DNA of 37,456 nucleotides from Desulfofundulus thermosubterraneus DSM 16057 (lineage in GTDB: Bacteria > Bacillota > Desulfotomaculia > Desulfotomaculales > Desulfovirgulaceae), in assembly GCF_900142025.1 (NCBI RefSeq), contig NZ_FQZM01000037.1, positions 1 to 37,456 of the forward strand. The letters run 5' to 3'. Shown piece after piece: positions 1 to 7,371 of this stretch (positions within the stretch are counted from its first letter, which is position 1; each line of letters begins with the position of its first letter). The notes beneath the pieces were generated by a model. It had not been told where the DNA came from and did not search any database. It saw only the letters and a program-made list of their open reading frames with translations. A program made the translations under genes and the position numbers.

Positions 1-294
<294 letters not shown>

Positions 295-303
295 GTGAAC
301 TAT

Positions 304-322
304 TGTCAATAATAAATTGACA
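304..322 (-). other. stem-loop abutting the intron insertion point
   Basis: A perfect 7-bp inverted repeat (TGTCAAT and ATTGACA) with a 5-nt loop ends 9 nt before the intron 5' boundary at 294. Class C introns recognise a stem-loop followed by a short IBS motif; this hairpin and the bases 303-295 probably form that target. It is AT-rich and has no T-run, so it is unlikely to be the main terminator itself. Confidence 0.55.
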
Positions 323-352
323 TAAAATGCCTGTAGTTAATCCGGTACTAAT

Positions 353-380
353 AAGCCGGCAGCTTTAACACTACCGGCTT
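353..380 (-). terminator. terminator-like hairpin after the DUF5320 operon
   Basis: A 10-bp stem (353-362 with 371-380, one G-T pair) with an 8-nt loop lies directly after the TAA stop of the gene at 388-714. The U-tract after it is poor (ATTAGTA), so it may be a weak terminator or a 3'-end-protecting hairpin. It closes the sigma-54-dependent operon. Confidence 0.5.
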
Positions 381-387
381 TGCTTGA

Positions 388-714
388 TTATTCCTGTTCA
401 GTTTGTCCTTGGCTCCTTCCCTGAACTTGCTCCAGGCGCTGCTTAAACCCCTGGAGGATTTTTTCGAGATGGGAGATCTGTGCTTTTAACACACTGGCCT
501 CATTCTCAGAGACAGAGGGCGTAGCAACGGCCGGGGGGAGACCACCCCACCAGAAACGACCACGACGCCCCGCACCCCAACCGGCACCCCGCCGGGGACG
601 GCACCACCCGGGCGCGTTAGCAAAGCCGGGCAGGTTGTATCCGGCGCAATAACCCATACCCCTGCCGGTCACCGGACCCATACCCCAGGGACCCGTTCCG
701 TCACCACGTAGCAT
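388..714 (-). CDS. DUF5320 family protein
   Basis: This 108-aa protein starts with the DUF5320 signature: GDGTGPWGMGPVTGRGMGYC, followed by a Gly/Arg/Trp-rich stretch with Cys, and ends in a coiled-coil-like helix (about residues 73-105, QISHLEKILQGF...). The family is small and anaerobe-specific; it occurs beside NifX/NifB-like proteins and MinD-type ATPases, but no biochemical role is established. The start ATG at 714 has GAGG ten bases upstream and lies 14 nt after the previous gene, which is another DUF5320 protein, so the two are co-transcribed. It is the last gene of the operon driven from the sigma-54 promoter at 1459-1474. Family call is firm; function is unknown. Confidence 0.85.
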   Translation of the reverse strand: MLRGDGTGPWGMGPVTGRGMGYCAGYNLPGFANAPGWCRPRRGAGWGAGRRGRFWWGGLPPAVATPSVSENEASVLKAQISHLEKILQGFKQRLEQVQGRSQGQTEQE

Positions 715-728
715 TTCACATCAACCTC

Positions 729-935
729 CTATTCCATAAATCTGTTTTTGTTTTTTCTCCCGTAAGCGCAGGGTCCAAAGAGAAACTTCCTCCTACCCCT
801 GCCACCTTTAGTTTTAGGCGGCCTTAAGGCAGGAATCTGAGACAAGCCTCCCGTTAAGGGAACGATGCAATAGCCCTGACCTCGACCGGTCATGGGACCG
901 GCTCCCCGGGGGCCACTTCCATCAAAACCGGGCAT
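729..935 (-). CDS. DUF5320 family protein, short
   Basis: A 68-aa protein whose N-terminus (MPGFDGSGPRGAGPMTGRGQ, then GYC) is the DUF5320 signature and parallels the next gene. It lacks the C-terminal helix of that neighbour and ends in a basic tail. The start at 935 is preceded by a strong AAGGAGG site. It ends with TAG 14 nt before the following start. Tandem DUF5320 genes with a NifX-like protein suggest a small metal-cofactor or Fe-S carrier module; this is inferred from context only. Confidence 0.8.
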   Translation of the reverse strand: MPGFDGSGPRGAGPMTGRGQGYCIVPLTGGLSQIPALRPPKTKGGRGRRKFLFGPCAYGRKNKNRFME

Positions 936-950
936 CTGTTTTCACCTCCT

Positions 951-1316
951 TCACGGCGTCCCGCGGTGGCGATGCCGCCACCTGCGGCAGCCGGGCATGG
1001 CATATCTTTCCTGGTTTAACCGGCCTTGAAGATAGGCCTGCAAAACCTCTTCCACATCACCCGTCACCCAGGGAATTACCTGTATTCCCCGGGCGACAAG
1101 CTGATGATAAAGAAAGTTGCTAATGCCGCCGCAAATAAGCACTTCTACGCCAAGATGAACCATTTGCTCAACCCGGGAAGGCCAGCCCGGATCATCCAGC
1201 CTTACTTGCCTTCGAGAAATGAGCCCTCCCCGGCCGATATCCACCACCAGCGCTTCTTGAGTCACATCGAAGAGGGGGGATATACGACCGCCCCACCTGG
1301 CGAGCGCAACTATCAT
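951..1316 (-). CDS. NifX/NifB-like dinitrogenase Fe-Mo cofactor domain protein
   Basis: A 121-aa protein of the dinitrogenase iron-molybdenum cofactor biosynthesis family (Pfam Nitro_FeMo-Co). It shows the small RNase-H-like fold pattern: MIVALARWGGRISPLFD, the middle strand VEVLICGGISNFLYHQL, and GIQVIPWVTGDVEEVLQAYL. Members bind metal clusters such as FeMo-co precursors or the Mo-Cu cluster of the orange protein. No nitrogenase genes are in view, so a role in nitrogen fixation should not be assumed. Residues 106-121 form a Cys/His/Arg-rich tail (CRRWRHRHR) that could bind metal. It is the first gene downstream of the sigma-54 promoter, after a leader of about 130 nt. Confidence 0.85.
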   Translation of the reverse strand: MIVALARWGGRISPLFDVTQEALVVDIGRGGLISRRQVRLDDPGWPSRVEQMVHLGVEVLICGGISNFLYHQLVARGIQVIPWVTGDVEEVLQAYLQGRLNQERYAMPGCRRWRHRHRGTP

Positions 1317-1458
1317 TAACCTTTACACCCCGTTAGATTAGAGCCTGTTTTAAAACTGGTAAGTGTTCAGTCAAGCCGCTTAAGGAACGGCGATGTCCCG
1401 CTTACTCCTTGGCTTCCGCGTAAGATACGCAACGTGCCTGGCTGCATAACTTTTTGGT

Positions 1459-1474
1459 TGCAAAACTTATGCCA
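1459..1474 (-). promoter_or_regulatory. sigma-54 (-24/-12) promoter
   Basis: The minus strand reads TGGCAT-AAGTT-TTGCA, matching the sigma-54 consensus TGGCAC-N5-TTGCW with exact spacing and only one mismatch in the -24 block. It points at the NifX-like/DUF5320 operon, and a sigma-54 activator gene lies just upstream. Expected start of transcription is near 1448. Confidence 0.85.
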
Positions 1475-1494
1475 ACAAAACAACCTGCCTCCCC

Positions 1495-1527
1495 AAAACC
1501 AGGATAAAATAGCTGCCCCCTGGTTTT
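1495..1527 (-). other. 9-bp inverted repeat between activator sites and promoter
   Basis: AAAACCAGG (1495-1503) and CCTGGTTTT (1519-1527) are a perfect inverted repeat with a 15-nt spacer. There is no clean T-run on the minus side. It may be the terminator of the upstream activator gene or a site that bends DNA between the enhancers and the promoter. Confidence 0.4.
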
Positions 1528-1573
1528 AGCCGTACGTTCCTTCCGGCTGGTAATATTGGGGCAAAACCAAAAA

Positions 1574-1590
1574 GGGTGCAAAATGCACCC
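1574..1590. promoter_or_regulatory. activator (enhancer) site 1
   Basis: GGGTGCA-AAA-TGCACCC is a perfect 7-bp palindrome with a 3-bp centre, about 100 bp upstream of the -24 element. It shares the core TGCAAAATGCA with the second site. Position and symmetry fit an upstream activating sequence for the Fis-type activator encoded next door. Confidence 0.75.
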
Positions 1591-1608
1591 GGGCTAACCA
1601 CCGAAATG

Positions 1609-1621
1609 TTGCAAAATGCAA
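1609..1621. promoter_or_regulatory. activator (enhancer) site 2
   Basis: TTGCA-AAA-TGCAA is a perfect palindrome with the same 11-bp core as site 1. The centres (1582 and 1615) are 33 bp apart, about three helical turns, so two activator dimers would sit on the same DNA face. It lies 18 bp from the stop codon of the activator gene. Confidence 0.75.
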
Positions 1622-1638
1622 TACTATTGTACTTTGTT

Positions 1639-2982
1639 TTAAAAGTCACTATCTGGAATTTTTATGCCGTATCGTTTAATTTTCCGCCACAGAGTAGTCT
1701 TGTCAATACCCAGTTCCCTGGCCGCCAGACCGCGTTTGCCCCGGTTCCGAACGAGCGCCTCATAAATCATCCGGGCTTCCATTTCGGCCAGGGTTTTGCC
1801 CTCCCCGGAAATGGGGCGGTCAGCAACAGCCTGCAGATAAGCGGGCAAGTGTTCCGGCTTAATGAGCCCGCCTTTGCACAGGATAAAGGCATGTTCGATG
1901 ATGTTTTCCAGTTCCCTGATATTCCCTGGAAAGTCGTGCTGCCATAACAGGGCCAGGGCTTCTTCAGAAATGCCGTCAATGGCTTTCCCCCGCAGAATGT
2001 TTAACCTGTCGATAAAATGCTCTACGAGTAGGGGAATATCTTCCTTACGTTCGGATAAGGGGGGTAACGTAATTTTAATTACATTGATCCGGTAGTACAA
2101 ATCCTGACGAAACAACCCCTTTTCCACCAGCTCGGCCAAATCTTTATTGGTAGCTGCCAGGATCCGCACATCGGCCTTCACCGGGCGCACGGCACCCAGG
2201 GGCTCAAACTCTTTTTCCTGTAAAACCCGCAGGAGTTTAACCTGCAGAGCCGGAGAAATATCACCAATTTCATCAAGGAAAAGGGTGCCCCCCTGGGCAC
2301 GGGCAAAACGACCGGGTTTACTCCTTCTGGCATCAGTAAAGGCCCCTGCCTCATAACCGAAGAGCTCCGACTCCAATAAGGTATCAGGAAGGGCGGCGCA
2401 ATTTACGGCTACCAGGGGTTTGTCCCTGCGAGGGCTTAAATTGTGAATGGCTCGTGCCAAAAGTTCCTTCCCCGAACCGGTCGGCCCTTCAATCAACACC
2501 GTGCTATCACTTTCCGCTATGTCCGGAAGAAGGGAGAAAATTTGCTGCATCCGATGGTTTTTGCTAATGATATCCGCAAAAGTATACCGCCCACGCAGTT
2601 CTCTGCGTAATTCCTCCACCAGGGATAGGTCCCGGAAGGTTTCCACACCGCCAATCACCTGCTGGCACTCATCCCTGAGTATACCGGTGCTTATACTGAT
2701 GGGAACCTTGTTACCGTAAGCATTGACAATATAAACAGCCCTGTTCACTACCGGGCAACCGGTTTCCAGGGTGTGTTTTAACGCACATTCCCTCTCGCAA
2801 ATACTGGCCCGAAAAACTTCCCAGCAAAAACGCCCGACGGCTTCTTCCCGGGGTACGCCGGTAATTTCCTCCGCAGCCCGGTTGAAAAAAGTGATGCGCC
2901 AATCGGAATCAATTGTGAAAACACCATCGCTAATGCTGTTTAAAATAACAGAAGTGATACTTTGAGCACCTGTTACACCCAT
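1639..2982 (-). CDS. sigma-54-dependent PAS/AAA+/Fis transcriptional activator
   Basis: A 447-aa bacterial enhancer-binding protein. Residues about 5-125 form a PAS domain; 145-380 the AAA+ domain with Walker A GPTGSGKE, the ESELFGYE loop, Walker B GGTLFLDEIGD, and R-finger region FRQDLYYRINVI; 400-442 the Fis-type helix-turn-helix (GLAARELGIDKTTLWRKIK). The sigma-54-contacting loop reads GAFTDA rather than the common GAFTGA. The PAS domain holds four cysteines at 53, 62, 66 and 76, spaced like a metal or Fe-S ligand set, which suggests redox or metal sensing instead of a phosphorelay. The gene sits directly upstream of its likely target promoter and sites. The start at 2982 has AGGG nearby. 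No orange-protein-type ATPases are seen in the window. Confidence 0.93.
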   Translation of the reverse strand: MGVTGAQSITSVILNSISDGVFTIDSDWRITFFNRAAEEITGVPREEAVGRFCWEVFRASICERECALKHTLETGCPVVNRAVYIVNAYGNKVPISISTGILRDECQQVIGGVETFRDLSLVEELRRELRGRYTFADIISKNHRMQQIFSLLPDIAESDSTVLIEGPTGSGKELLARAIHNLSPRRDKPLVAVNCAALPDTLLESELFGYEAGAFTDARRSKPGRFARAQGGTLFLDEIGDISPALQVKLLRVLQEKEFEPLGAVRPVKADVRILAATNKDLAELVEKGLFRQDLYYRINVIKITLPPLSERKEDIPLLVEHFIDRLNILRGKAIDGISEEALALLWQHDFPGNIRELENIIEHAFILCKGGLIKPEHLPAYLQAVADRPISGEGKTLAEMEARMIYEALVRNRGKRGLAARELGIDKTTLWRKIKRYGIKIPDSDF

Positions 2983-3018
2983 ATATAATCCAGCCCTTGA
3001 TTTAATTTACATATGTCC

Positions 3019-3047
3019 ATATTAGCATCCAGGATACAAAAAAGCAA
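3019..3047 (-). promoter_or_regulatory. candidate housekeeping promoter of the activator gene
   Basis: The minus strand has TTGCTT (3047-3042), a 17-bp spacer, and TAATAT (3024-3019), giving a start near 3012, about 30 nt before the ATG at 2982. The two boxes match only three and four consensus positions. The rest of 3002-3122 shows no gene. Confidence 0.4.
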
Positions 3048-3122
3048 TAGCTCCAAACCGGGGATTTGTTTTTCCGGTCAATGCTGTATCCTTGCCGCTG
3101 CCCGGATGACGCCCCGAAGTGC

Positions 3123-3154
3123 AAAAAAAAGCCCGGCAAAAGTACCGCCGGGGC
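3123..3154 (-). terminator. intrinsic terminator of the HdrD-like gene
   Basis: On the minus strand GCCCCGGC (3154-3147) pairs with GCCGGGC (3137-3131), with one bulged C, followed at once by eight T. It lies about 180 nt beyond the stop at 3333 and before the activator gene promoter. The 180 nt between holds no ORF that I can support. Confidence 0.85.
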
Positions 3155-3332
3155 CAGACTAAACTTTTGTGGGATGGTATGCGCCCTTTGAAGGGAGGTT
3201 TCCGGCAGAGGTAAGGGCAGATCTCCCCTGCCAGAACAGCCAGGGTAACTTTTACCCCGGCCCATTTCTTACGAAATCCACATTAAAAAGTCCTGACTGG
3301 CCATCACCCGCCTTTCACCATGGAATGTTATG

Positions 3333-4586
3333 TTACTTTAATTGTTCCCTTTCGGCTTTGCTGGGTAAAATAAGGGCATTGCTCACCAGATGATGGATAT
3401 GTCTCACCTTGCAGTCCAGCTTGTAATACTTGATGATGTCGGTCAGCTGGTCGTAGCAGTTATGGCAGGGTGTAACTACGATTTTGGCGCCAGTGGCTTG
3501 GATTTGCTCGGCTTTTAGCTTGCCCTTGGCCATCCGGTAGGGGTAAATTTCCTTCCCCATGGCCAGCAAGCCACCACCACCGCCACAGCAGTAGTTGTAC
3601 TGGCGGTTGGGCCACATTTCGACAAAGTCCATGCACACCTGCTGCAGGCAGTAGCGGGGCTCTTCCACAACTCCCTCTTTGCGCACCAGGTTGCAGGGAT
3701 CGTGGAAGGTAACCCGTTCGGTGTTTCTGGTGCGGTCAACTTTAATGCGGCCTTCCCGGATCCACTCGGCCTGCAGCTGCACAAAGCTACGCACGGGGTA
3801 AGTAGCGCCATTAAGCCACACAATGCGGCCCCAACGCTGCGCCCGGAAGGCATGTCCGCACTCAGTAATGATGACTTCCTTCACTTTTAAACGTTCAAAC
3901 TCTTCCATGGTACGACGTACCATAGTGGTCGAATCCTCATCATCGCCATTAAACAAAGCGTAATGAGTGGCATCCCACCAGCGGCTGCTGACGGTCCAGC
4001 TGGCCCCGGCGGCCCACATAATTTTGGCAATGCTCTGTACATCCTGAGGGTAATACTTAATTTCCCGGGGGTCCCACATGAAAAGGAACTCTGCCCCTTC
4101 CTGGTCCACGGGTATTCTGGCATTGGGGTCTCCAACTTCCTGCTGCAACTCTTCCTCCATCCACTCCAGGGTTTCGAGATATTCCTCTGTGGTTACCTCC
4201 ATTTGGTTGCCGGTGCGGATCTGCGCATCCACCACGTCCTGCAAAAATCCCGGTGCTCTGAGGCCGAAGTTTTTGGGACTGCGGATGGTTCTCACCAGAC
4301 CGGCAATATCTACATTCATCGGACAATGGAAAGTGCAACGCCCGCACATGGTACAGGCCCATATAAAAGTAGAAGCAAGTACCTCGTCTCGCATGCCCAG
4401 GACTACCTGGCGGATAAACTTGCGCGGGTCGGCATGGTCGTGCACTCCGTTATAGGGGCAGCCGGCACTGCACATGCCACAGGTGAGGCAGTTGTATAAA
4501 TCCGCCGGGTCCTTGTCCGTCCTGAACTTGGAGACAACCTCGCTCATGAAGGTTGGGTCCAACTTGCTGGCCGCTATTGTTTCCAC
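3333..4586 (-). CDS. HdrD/HmcF/DsrK-like iron-sulfur (CCG domain) protein
   Basis: A 417-aa cytoplasmic-type iron-sulfur protein. Two N-terminal [4Fe-4S] motifs are seen: CLTCGMCSAGCP (about 34-45) and CTMCGRCTFHCP (about 79-90). The C-terminal half has the cysteine-rich heterodisulfide-reductase domain: ECGHAF, HDPCNLV, CCGGGGGL and TPCHNC. Such proteins pass electrons between membrane quinol/cytochrome modules or ferredoxin and thiol-disulfide couples (HdrD, DsrK, HmcF). No membrane cytochrome b partner is adjacent, so this is an orphan subunit; its partner cannot be named. The GTG start at 4586 has GGGGGGAGG 7 nt upstream. It is monocistronic, ending at the terminator 3123-3154. Confidence 0.88.
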   Translation of the reverse strand: METIAASKLDPTFMSEVVSKFRTDKDPADLYNCLTCGMCSAGCPYNGVHDHADPRKFIRQVVLGMRDEVLASTFIWACTMCGRCTFHCPMNVDIAGLVRTIRSPKNFGLRAPGFLQDVVDAQIRTGNQMEVTTEEYLETLEWMEEELQQEVGDPNARIPVDQEGAEFLFMWDPREIKYYPQDVQSIAKIMWAAGASWTVSSRWWDATHYALFNGDDEDSTTMVRRTMEEFERLKVKEVIITECGHAFRAQRWGRIVWLNGATYPVRSFVQLQAEWIREGRIKVDRTRNTERVTFHDPCNLVRKEGVVEEPRYCLQQVCMDFVEMWPNRQYNYCCGGGGGLLAMGKEIYPYRMAKGKLKAEQIQATGAKIVVTPCHNCYDQLTDIIKYYKLDCKVRHIHHLVSNALILPSKAEREQLK

Positions 4587-4838
4587 GCGGCTTCCTCCCC
4601 CCGCAAAATCTAATGGTTATTATCATAACTTTATCAAAGGCCTGTACTTACGAGCAAACGTTAATTATGGCCATTACCTTCCTTTTTCGAACTATATTGC
4701 GGATTTATGCTCAAATTTAAAAGGAATGGGATATTTCTGAAAACACCGTTGCACCACGGGTGAACCCTGTTCAAGAGCAACTTCCAGTCCCCGAGGATTG
4801 GACCCATACGGGCAATCACCGGTACCGTTCTCCAGCAG

Positions 4839-4867
4839 TTGACTGTAAAAGCAATGAGTGTTACAGT
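4839..4867 (+). promoter_or_regulatory. candidate promoter of the metallohydrolase operon
   Basis: TTGACT (4839-4844), a 17-bp spacer and TACAGT (4862-4867) lie about 50 nt before the ATG at 4917. The remainder of the 4587-4838 intergenic stretch is AT-rich near 4610-4740 and holds no ORF or RNA that I recognise; it should include the promoter of the divergent HdrD-like gene. Confidence 0.5.
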
Positions 4868-4916
4868 TAGCCTAGAAAAGTATTTGTAAATCTTGATTGC
4901 AGGGGTGCATAGGGTG

Positions 4917-5765
4917 ATGGTTAAAATAACCGTTCTAAGCGAAAATACCGTGGGCGTGCCCCAGGGTTTGACGGGAGAATGGGGTTTGGCCCTGCTGGTA
5001 GAAACGGCCGGAACAAAGATTCTTTTGGACACCGGTGAACGGGGAAATATCCTGGCAAACGCTGCCGCCCTGGGGATAAACCTGCAGGAGGTAGACGCCC
5101 TGGTAATGAGCCACGGCCATTACGATCACAGCGGGGGCATGCGGGATTTCCTGCGCCTGCGGGGCCGCTTGCCCGTCTACGTTCATCCCGACTTTTTTGC
5201 CTTACACTACGTTTCCCAGCCCCGGGAACAATACATCGGGGTGCCCTACTGCCGGGAGGAGCTGGAAAGCCTGGGGGCCGATTTTATCTTTGAACAGGAA
5301 CCGCAGCAAATCGCGCCCGGCCTGTGGGTCAGCGGTGAAGTTCCACGCAAAACCACTTTTGAAAAAGGAGACATCCGCCTATTTGCCCTGGAAAACGGCA
5401 ATAAGGTAGCGGACCCTTTCCGGGATGACATGAGCCTGTACTGTGTCACCGGGGAAGGAGTGGTGATAATCCTGGGGTGTGCCCATGCGGGGGTCGTAAA
5501 TATCGTGGAACACGCCCGGCAGGTGACCGGCGTCGACCGCATATACGGCATCATCGGCGGGACCCATCTGGGTCCAGCGACTAAAGAGCAACAAGAAGCC
5601 ACCATTGCCTATTTAAAAAACCTGGATTTAAAATTCCTGGCAGCCAACCACTGCACCGGCCTGTCTATGGCAGCCCGTCTTGCCGCTATTTTCGGTCCCG
5701 TCTTTCATTTTGCGCCGGCCGGCGCCAGCTTTAGCCTGCCTCTGGAAGATGGTGATGGGAAATGA
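4917..5765 (+). CDS. metallo-beta-lactamase fold hydrolase (COG1237 type)
   Basis: A 282-aa MBL-fold protein with the dinuclear metal motif SHGHYDHSGG (HxHxDH), a later GCAHAG histidine, and C-terminal IIGGTHL and ANHCTG. This pattern is that of COG1237, which includes enzymes described as dihydropterin ribofuranosyl-aminobenzene phosphate synthases in methanogens; the bacterial substrate is unknown. I choose ATG 4917 with AGGGG at 4901 upstream; TTG 4893 and GTG 4914 are in frame. Its TGA overlaps the ATG of the next gene, a XRE regulator, so they are translationally coupled. Confidence 0.85.
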   Translation: MVKITVLSENTVGVPQGLTGEWGLALLVETAGTKILLDTGERGNILANAAALGINLQEVDALVMSHGHYDHSGGMRDFLRLRGRLPVYVHPDFFALHYVSQPREQYIGVPYCREELESLGADFIFEQEPQQIAPGLWVSGEVPRKTTFEKGDIRLFALENGNKVADPFRDDMSLYCVTGEGVVIILGCAHAGVVNIVEHARQVTGVDRIYGIIGGTHLGPATKEQQEATIAYLKNLDLKFLAANHCTGLSMAARLAAIFGPVFHFAPAGASFSLPLEDGDGK

Positions 5766-6007
5766 GCCTGGAAGACGTAAGGAAGAGCCAGGGCCTCACA
5801 GCGGCGGCCATGGCCACCCGGGTGGGAATTACCGTCCGGGAGTTGCTGGCTATTGAAAGGGGCCAGCAATACCCCCGTCTATGCGTGGCCCAGAAATGGG
5901 CCAATGCTCTGGGGTTGAGCTTCGAGGAATTTTCCCGCCACTTTTATGAAAAAGCGGACCCGGCCCAACTGCTTCAATGCGAGCTGGAAAATCAACAGGA
6001 GGGGTAA
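5762..6007 (+). CDS. small XRE-family helix-turn-helix protein
   Basis: An 81-aa protein with a Cro/C1-type helix-turn-helix over residues 4-62 (VRKSQGLTAAAMATRVGIT, then ELLAIERGQQYP). The start ATG overlaps the stop of the metallohydrolase by 4 nt. Only a short C-terminal tail follows the HTH, so a ligand domain is missing. It probably regulates its own operon; no operator was identified. Confidence 0.8.
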   Translation: MSLEDVRKSQGLTAAAMATRVGITVRELLAIERGQQYPRLCVAQKWANALGLSFEEFSRHFYEKADPAQLLQCELENQQEG

Positions 6008-6010
6008 AAT

Positions 6011-6295
6011 GTGAACATAACCATTGAAGAAGCAGTGGAATTTTTCGTGGAAAACTGGGACCTGATCCCGATACTTACCACCATCAAAGGAGACTATGCC
6101 GTCCCGGTAAAACCCAAGCGCGATGTATACCTGGTGGTGGAAAAAAACGCTCCGGGGATCTTCCTGGCCCGCCTGGCACCGGATTTGATGCGCTTAAAAC
6201 CGCTGGACGAGCCGGATAGCGATGAGGCCCGCCAGTTCATTTACCGTCGTTTGAAAGAGGCCAACCTGGTAAAAGAGGTCAACTATACCCATTAA
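6011..6295 (+). CDS. hypothetical protein, 94 aa
   Basis: I do not recognise this family. The GTG start at 6011 has GGAGGGG six bases upstream, and the gene begins 3 nt after the XRE stop, so it belongs to that operon. The protein is soluble and acidic at its N-terminal helix (MNITIEEAVEFFVENWDLIP), followed by alternating strands and a final helix rich in charged residues. No cysteines, signal peptide or membrane segment are present. Confidence 0.7.
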   Translation: MNITIEEAVEFFVENWDLIPILTTIKGDYAVPVKPKRDVYLVVEKNAPGIFLARLAPDLMRLKPLDEPDSDEARQFIYRRLKEANLVKEVNYTH

Positions 6296-6319
6296 TTTTC
6301 CCGGAAGGAAAAGTAAACT

Positions 6320-6337
6320 GGTCGGGTTGTCCCGACC
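6320..6337. terminator. hairpin between convergent genes
   Basis: GGTCGGG-TTGT-CCCGACC forms a 7-bp stem with a tetraloop, followed on the plus strand by GTTAATTTT. It sits 25 nt after the stop of the 6011-6295 gene and could serve both the plus-strand operon and the convergent hydrolase gene. Confidence 0.65.
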
Positions 6338-6425
6338 GTTAATTTTCTACGGTAGAGTTCCTTTCACGGAACTAACCGCAGAACCCCCGGATGCCGGCGA
6401 GCTCTTGATCCGCCGTAAGGGTTAC

Positions 6426-7178
6426 CTATCCCTGCTCCAACCCTTTCAACAGGGCAAGAGCATTTTTCCCCAGCACGTCACTGTTGTAACCGCCTTCAAG
6501 GACGGCAAACACCCTCCCCCGACATTTTTCCCGGGCAAAAGTGCCGATCATTTTTCCGGCGGCTTCGTAATCTTCTGTTTTCAACAAACGGCCCCAATCG
6601 GCTTCGTGCCGGTCAAAGCCGGCTGATATGGCCACCAGATCAAATTCCCCCCGGCAGGTGAGCTCCAAATCGCGCAAAAATCTTTCCCGGCTGATCCCTT
6701 CCACGTGATGGTAGGTCACTTCCGGTACGCCAGCAAAAATGTTGGCCGTACCATCGCCGTAATGGAGGTCAATGTCGATGATCAATGCCCTGTTGATTTC
6801 TCCCCGGCGCCTTAACCTTTCCACAGCAACGGCGATATTGTTAAACCAACAAAAACCCCAACTGGAATCGGGGCTGGCGTGGTGCCCAGGCGGTCTAAGC
6901 AAACCGAAAGCCTTTTCTCCCCGCATGGCCAGATCCGATGCTAAGATGGCTCCGCCAACGGCCAAAAGGGCAATTTCGTAGGTATGAGGCCGCTTTTTGA
7001 CTCTTTCCAGGTGTCTCGGGGTGTGTACCAGCAACACATCATCATCTGTTGCCGGCCGGGGTTCAACAAAGGGAAATGATTGGGCCAGCTCTTCCACCAT
7101 CAGGTCCAATCTCCCCGCTGCCGCCGCCGGGTCGGAAGCATAAACTTCTTTATAACGTTCATGAAAGACCACCTTCAA
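6426..7178 (-). CDS. histone deacetylase family / AcuC-like amidohydrolase
   Basis: A 250-aa member of the arginase/deacetylase fold, which removes acyl groups from amines such as acetyl-polyamines or acetyl-lysine. The active-site series is intact: RPPGHHASPDSSWGFCWFNN (tandem His), DIDLHYGDGT and ISAGFDRHEADW (zinc Asp, His, Asp) and the catalytic GGYNSDVLG tyrosine. It is shorter than the roughly 300-aa average, mainly through compact loops; nothing essential is missing. The best start is TTG at 7178, 7 nt after GGAGGGG. It lies downstream of the DUF1848 gene on the same strand, 193 nt apart. The substrate is not predictable from sequence. Confidence 0.88.
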   Translation of the reverse strand: MKVVFHERYKEVYASDPAAAAGRLDLMVEELAQSFPFVEPRPATDDDVLLVHTPRHLERVKKRPHTYEIALLAVGGAILASDLAMRGEKAFGLLRPPGHHASPDSSWGFCWFNNIAVAVERLRRRGEINRALIIDIDLHYGDGTANIFAGVPEVTYHHVEGISRERFLRDLELTCRGEFDLVAISAGFDRHEADWGRLLKTEDYEAAGKMIGTFAREKCRGRVFAVLEGGYNSDVLGKNALALLKGLEQG

Positions 7179-7371
7179 TGTTCTTCCCCTCCTTCAATGT
7201 TTAAATTAGTCGTTTCAGGAGCATGTCTCAATAAACCGTCGCAAGAAAGGGGCCACCCCCCGCTTCCCCGGATGCCGCCGACGTGGCGTGCAGCGCGTTT
7301 ATCCGGAATCGGCGCACTGCCCCCTGTGACGTGATTTCGCCCTGACGACATTATAACGGATTCTATCAACG

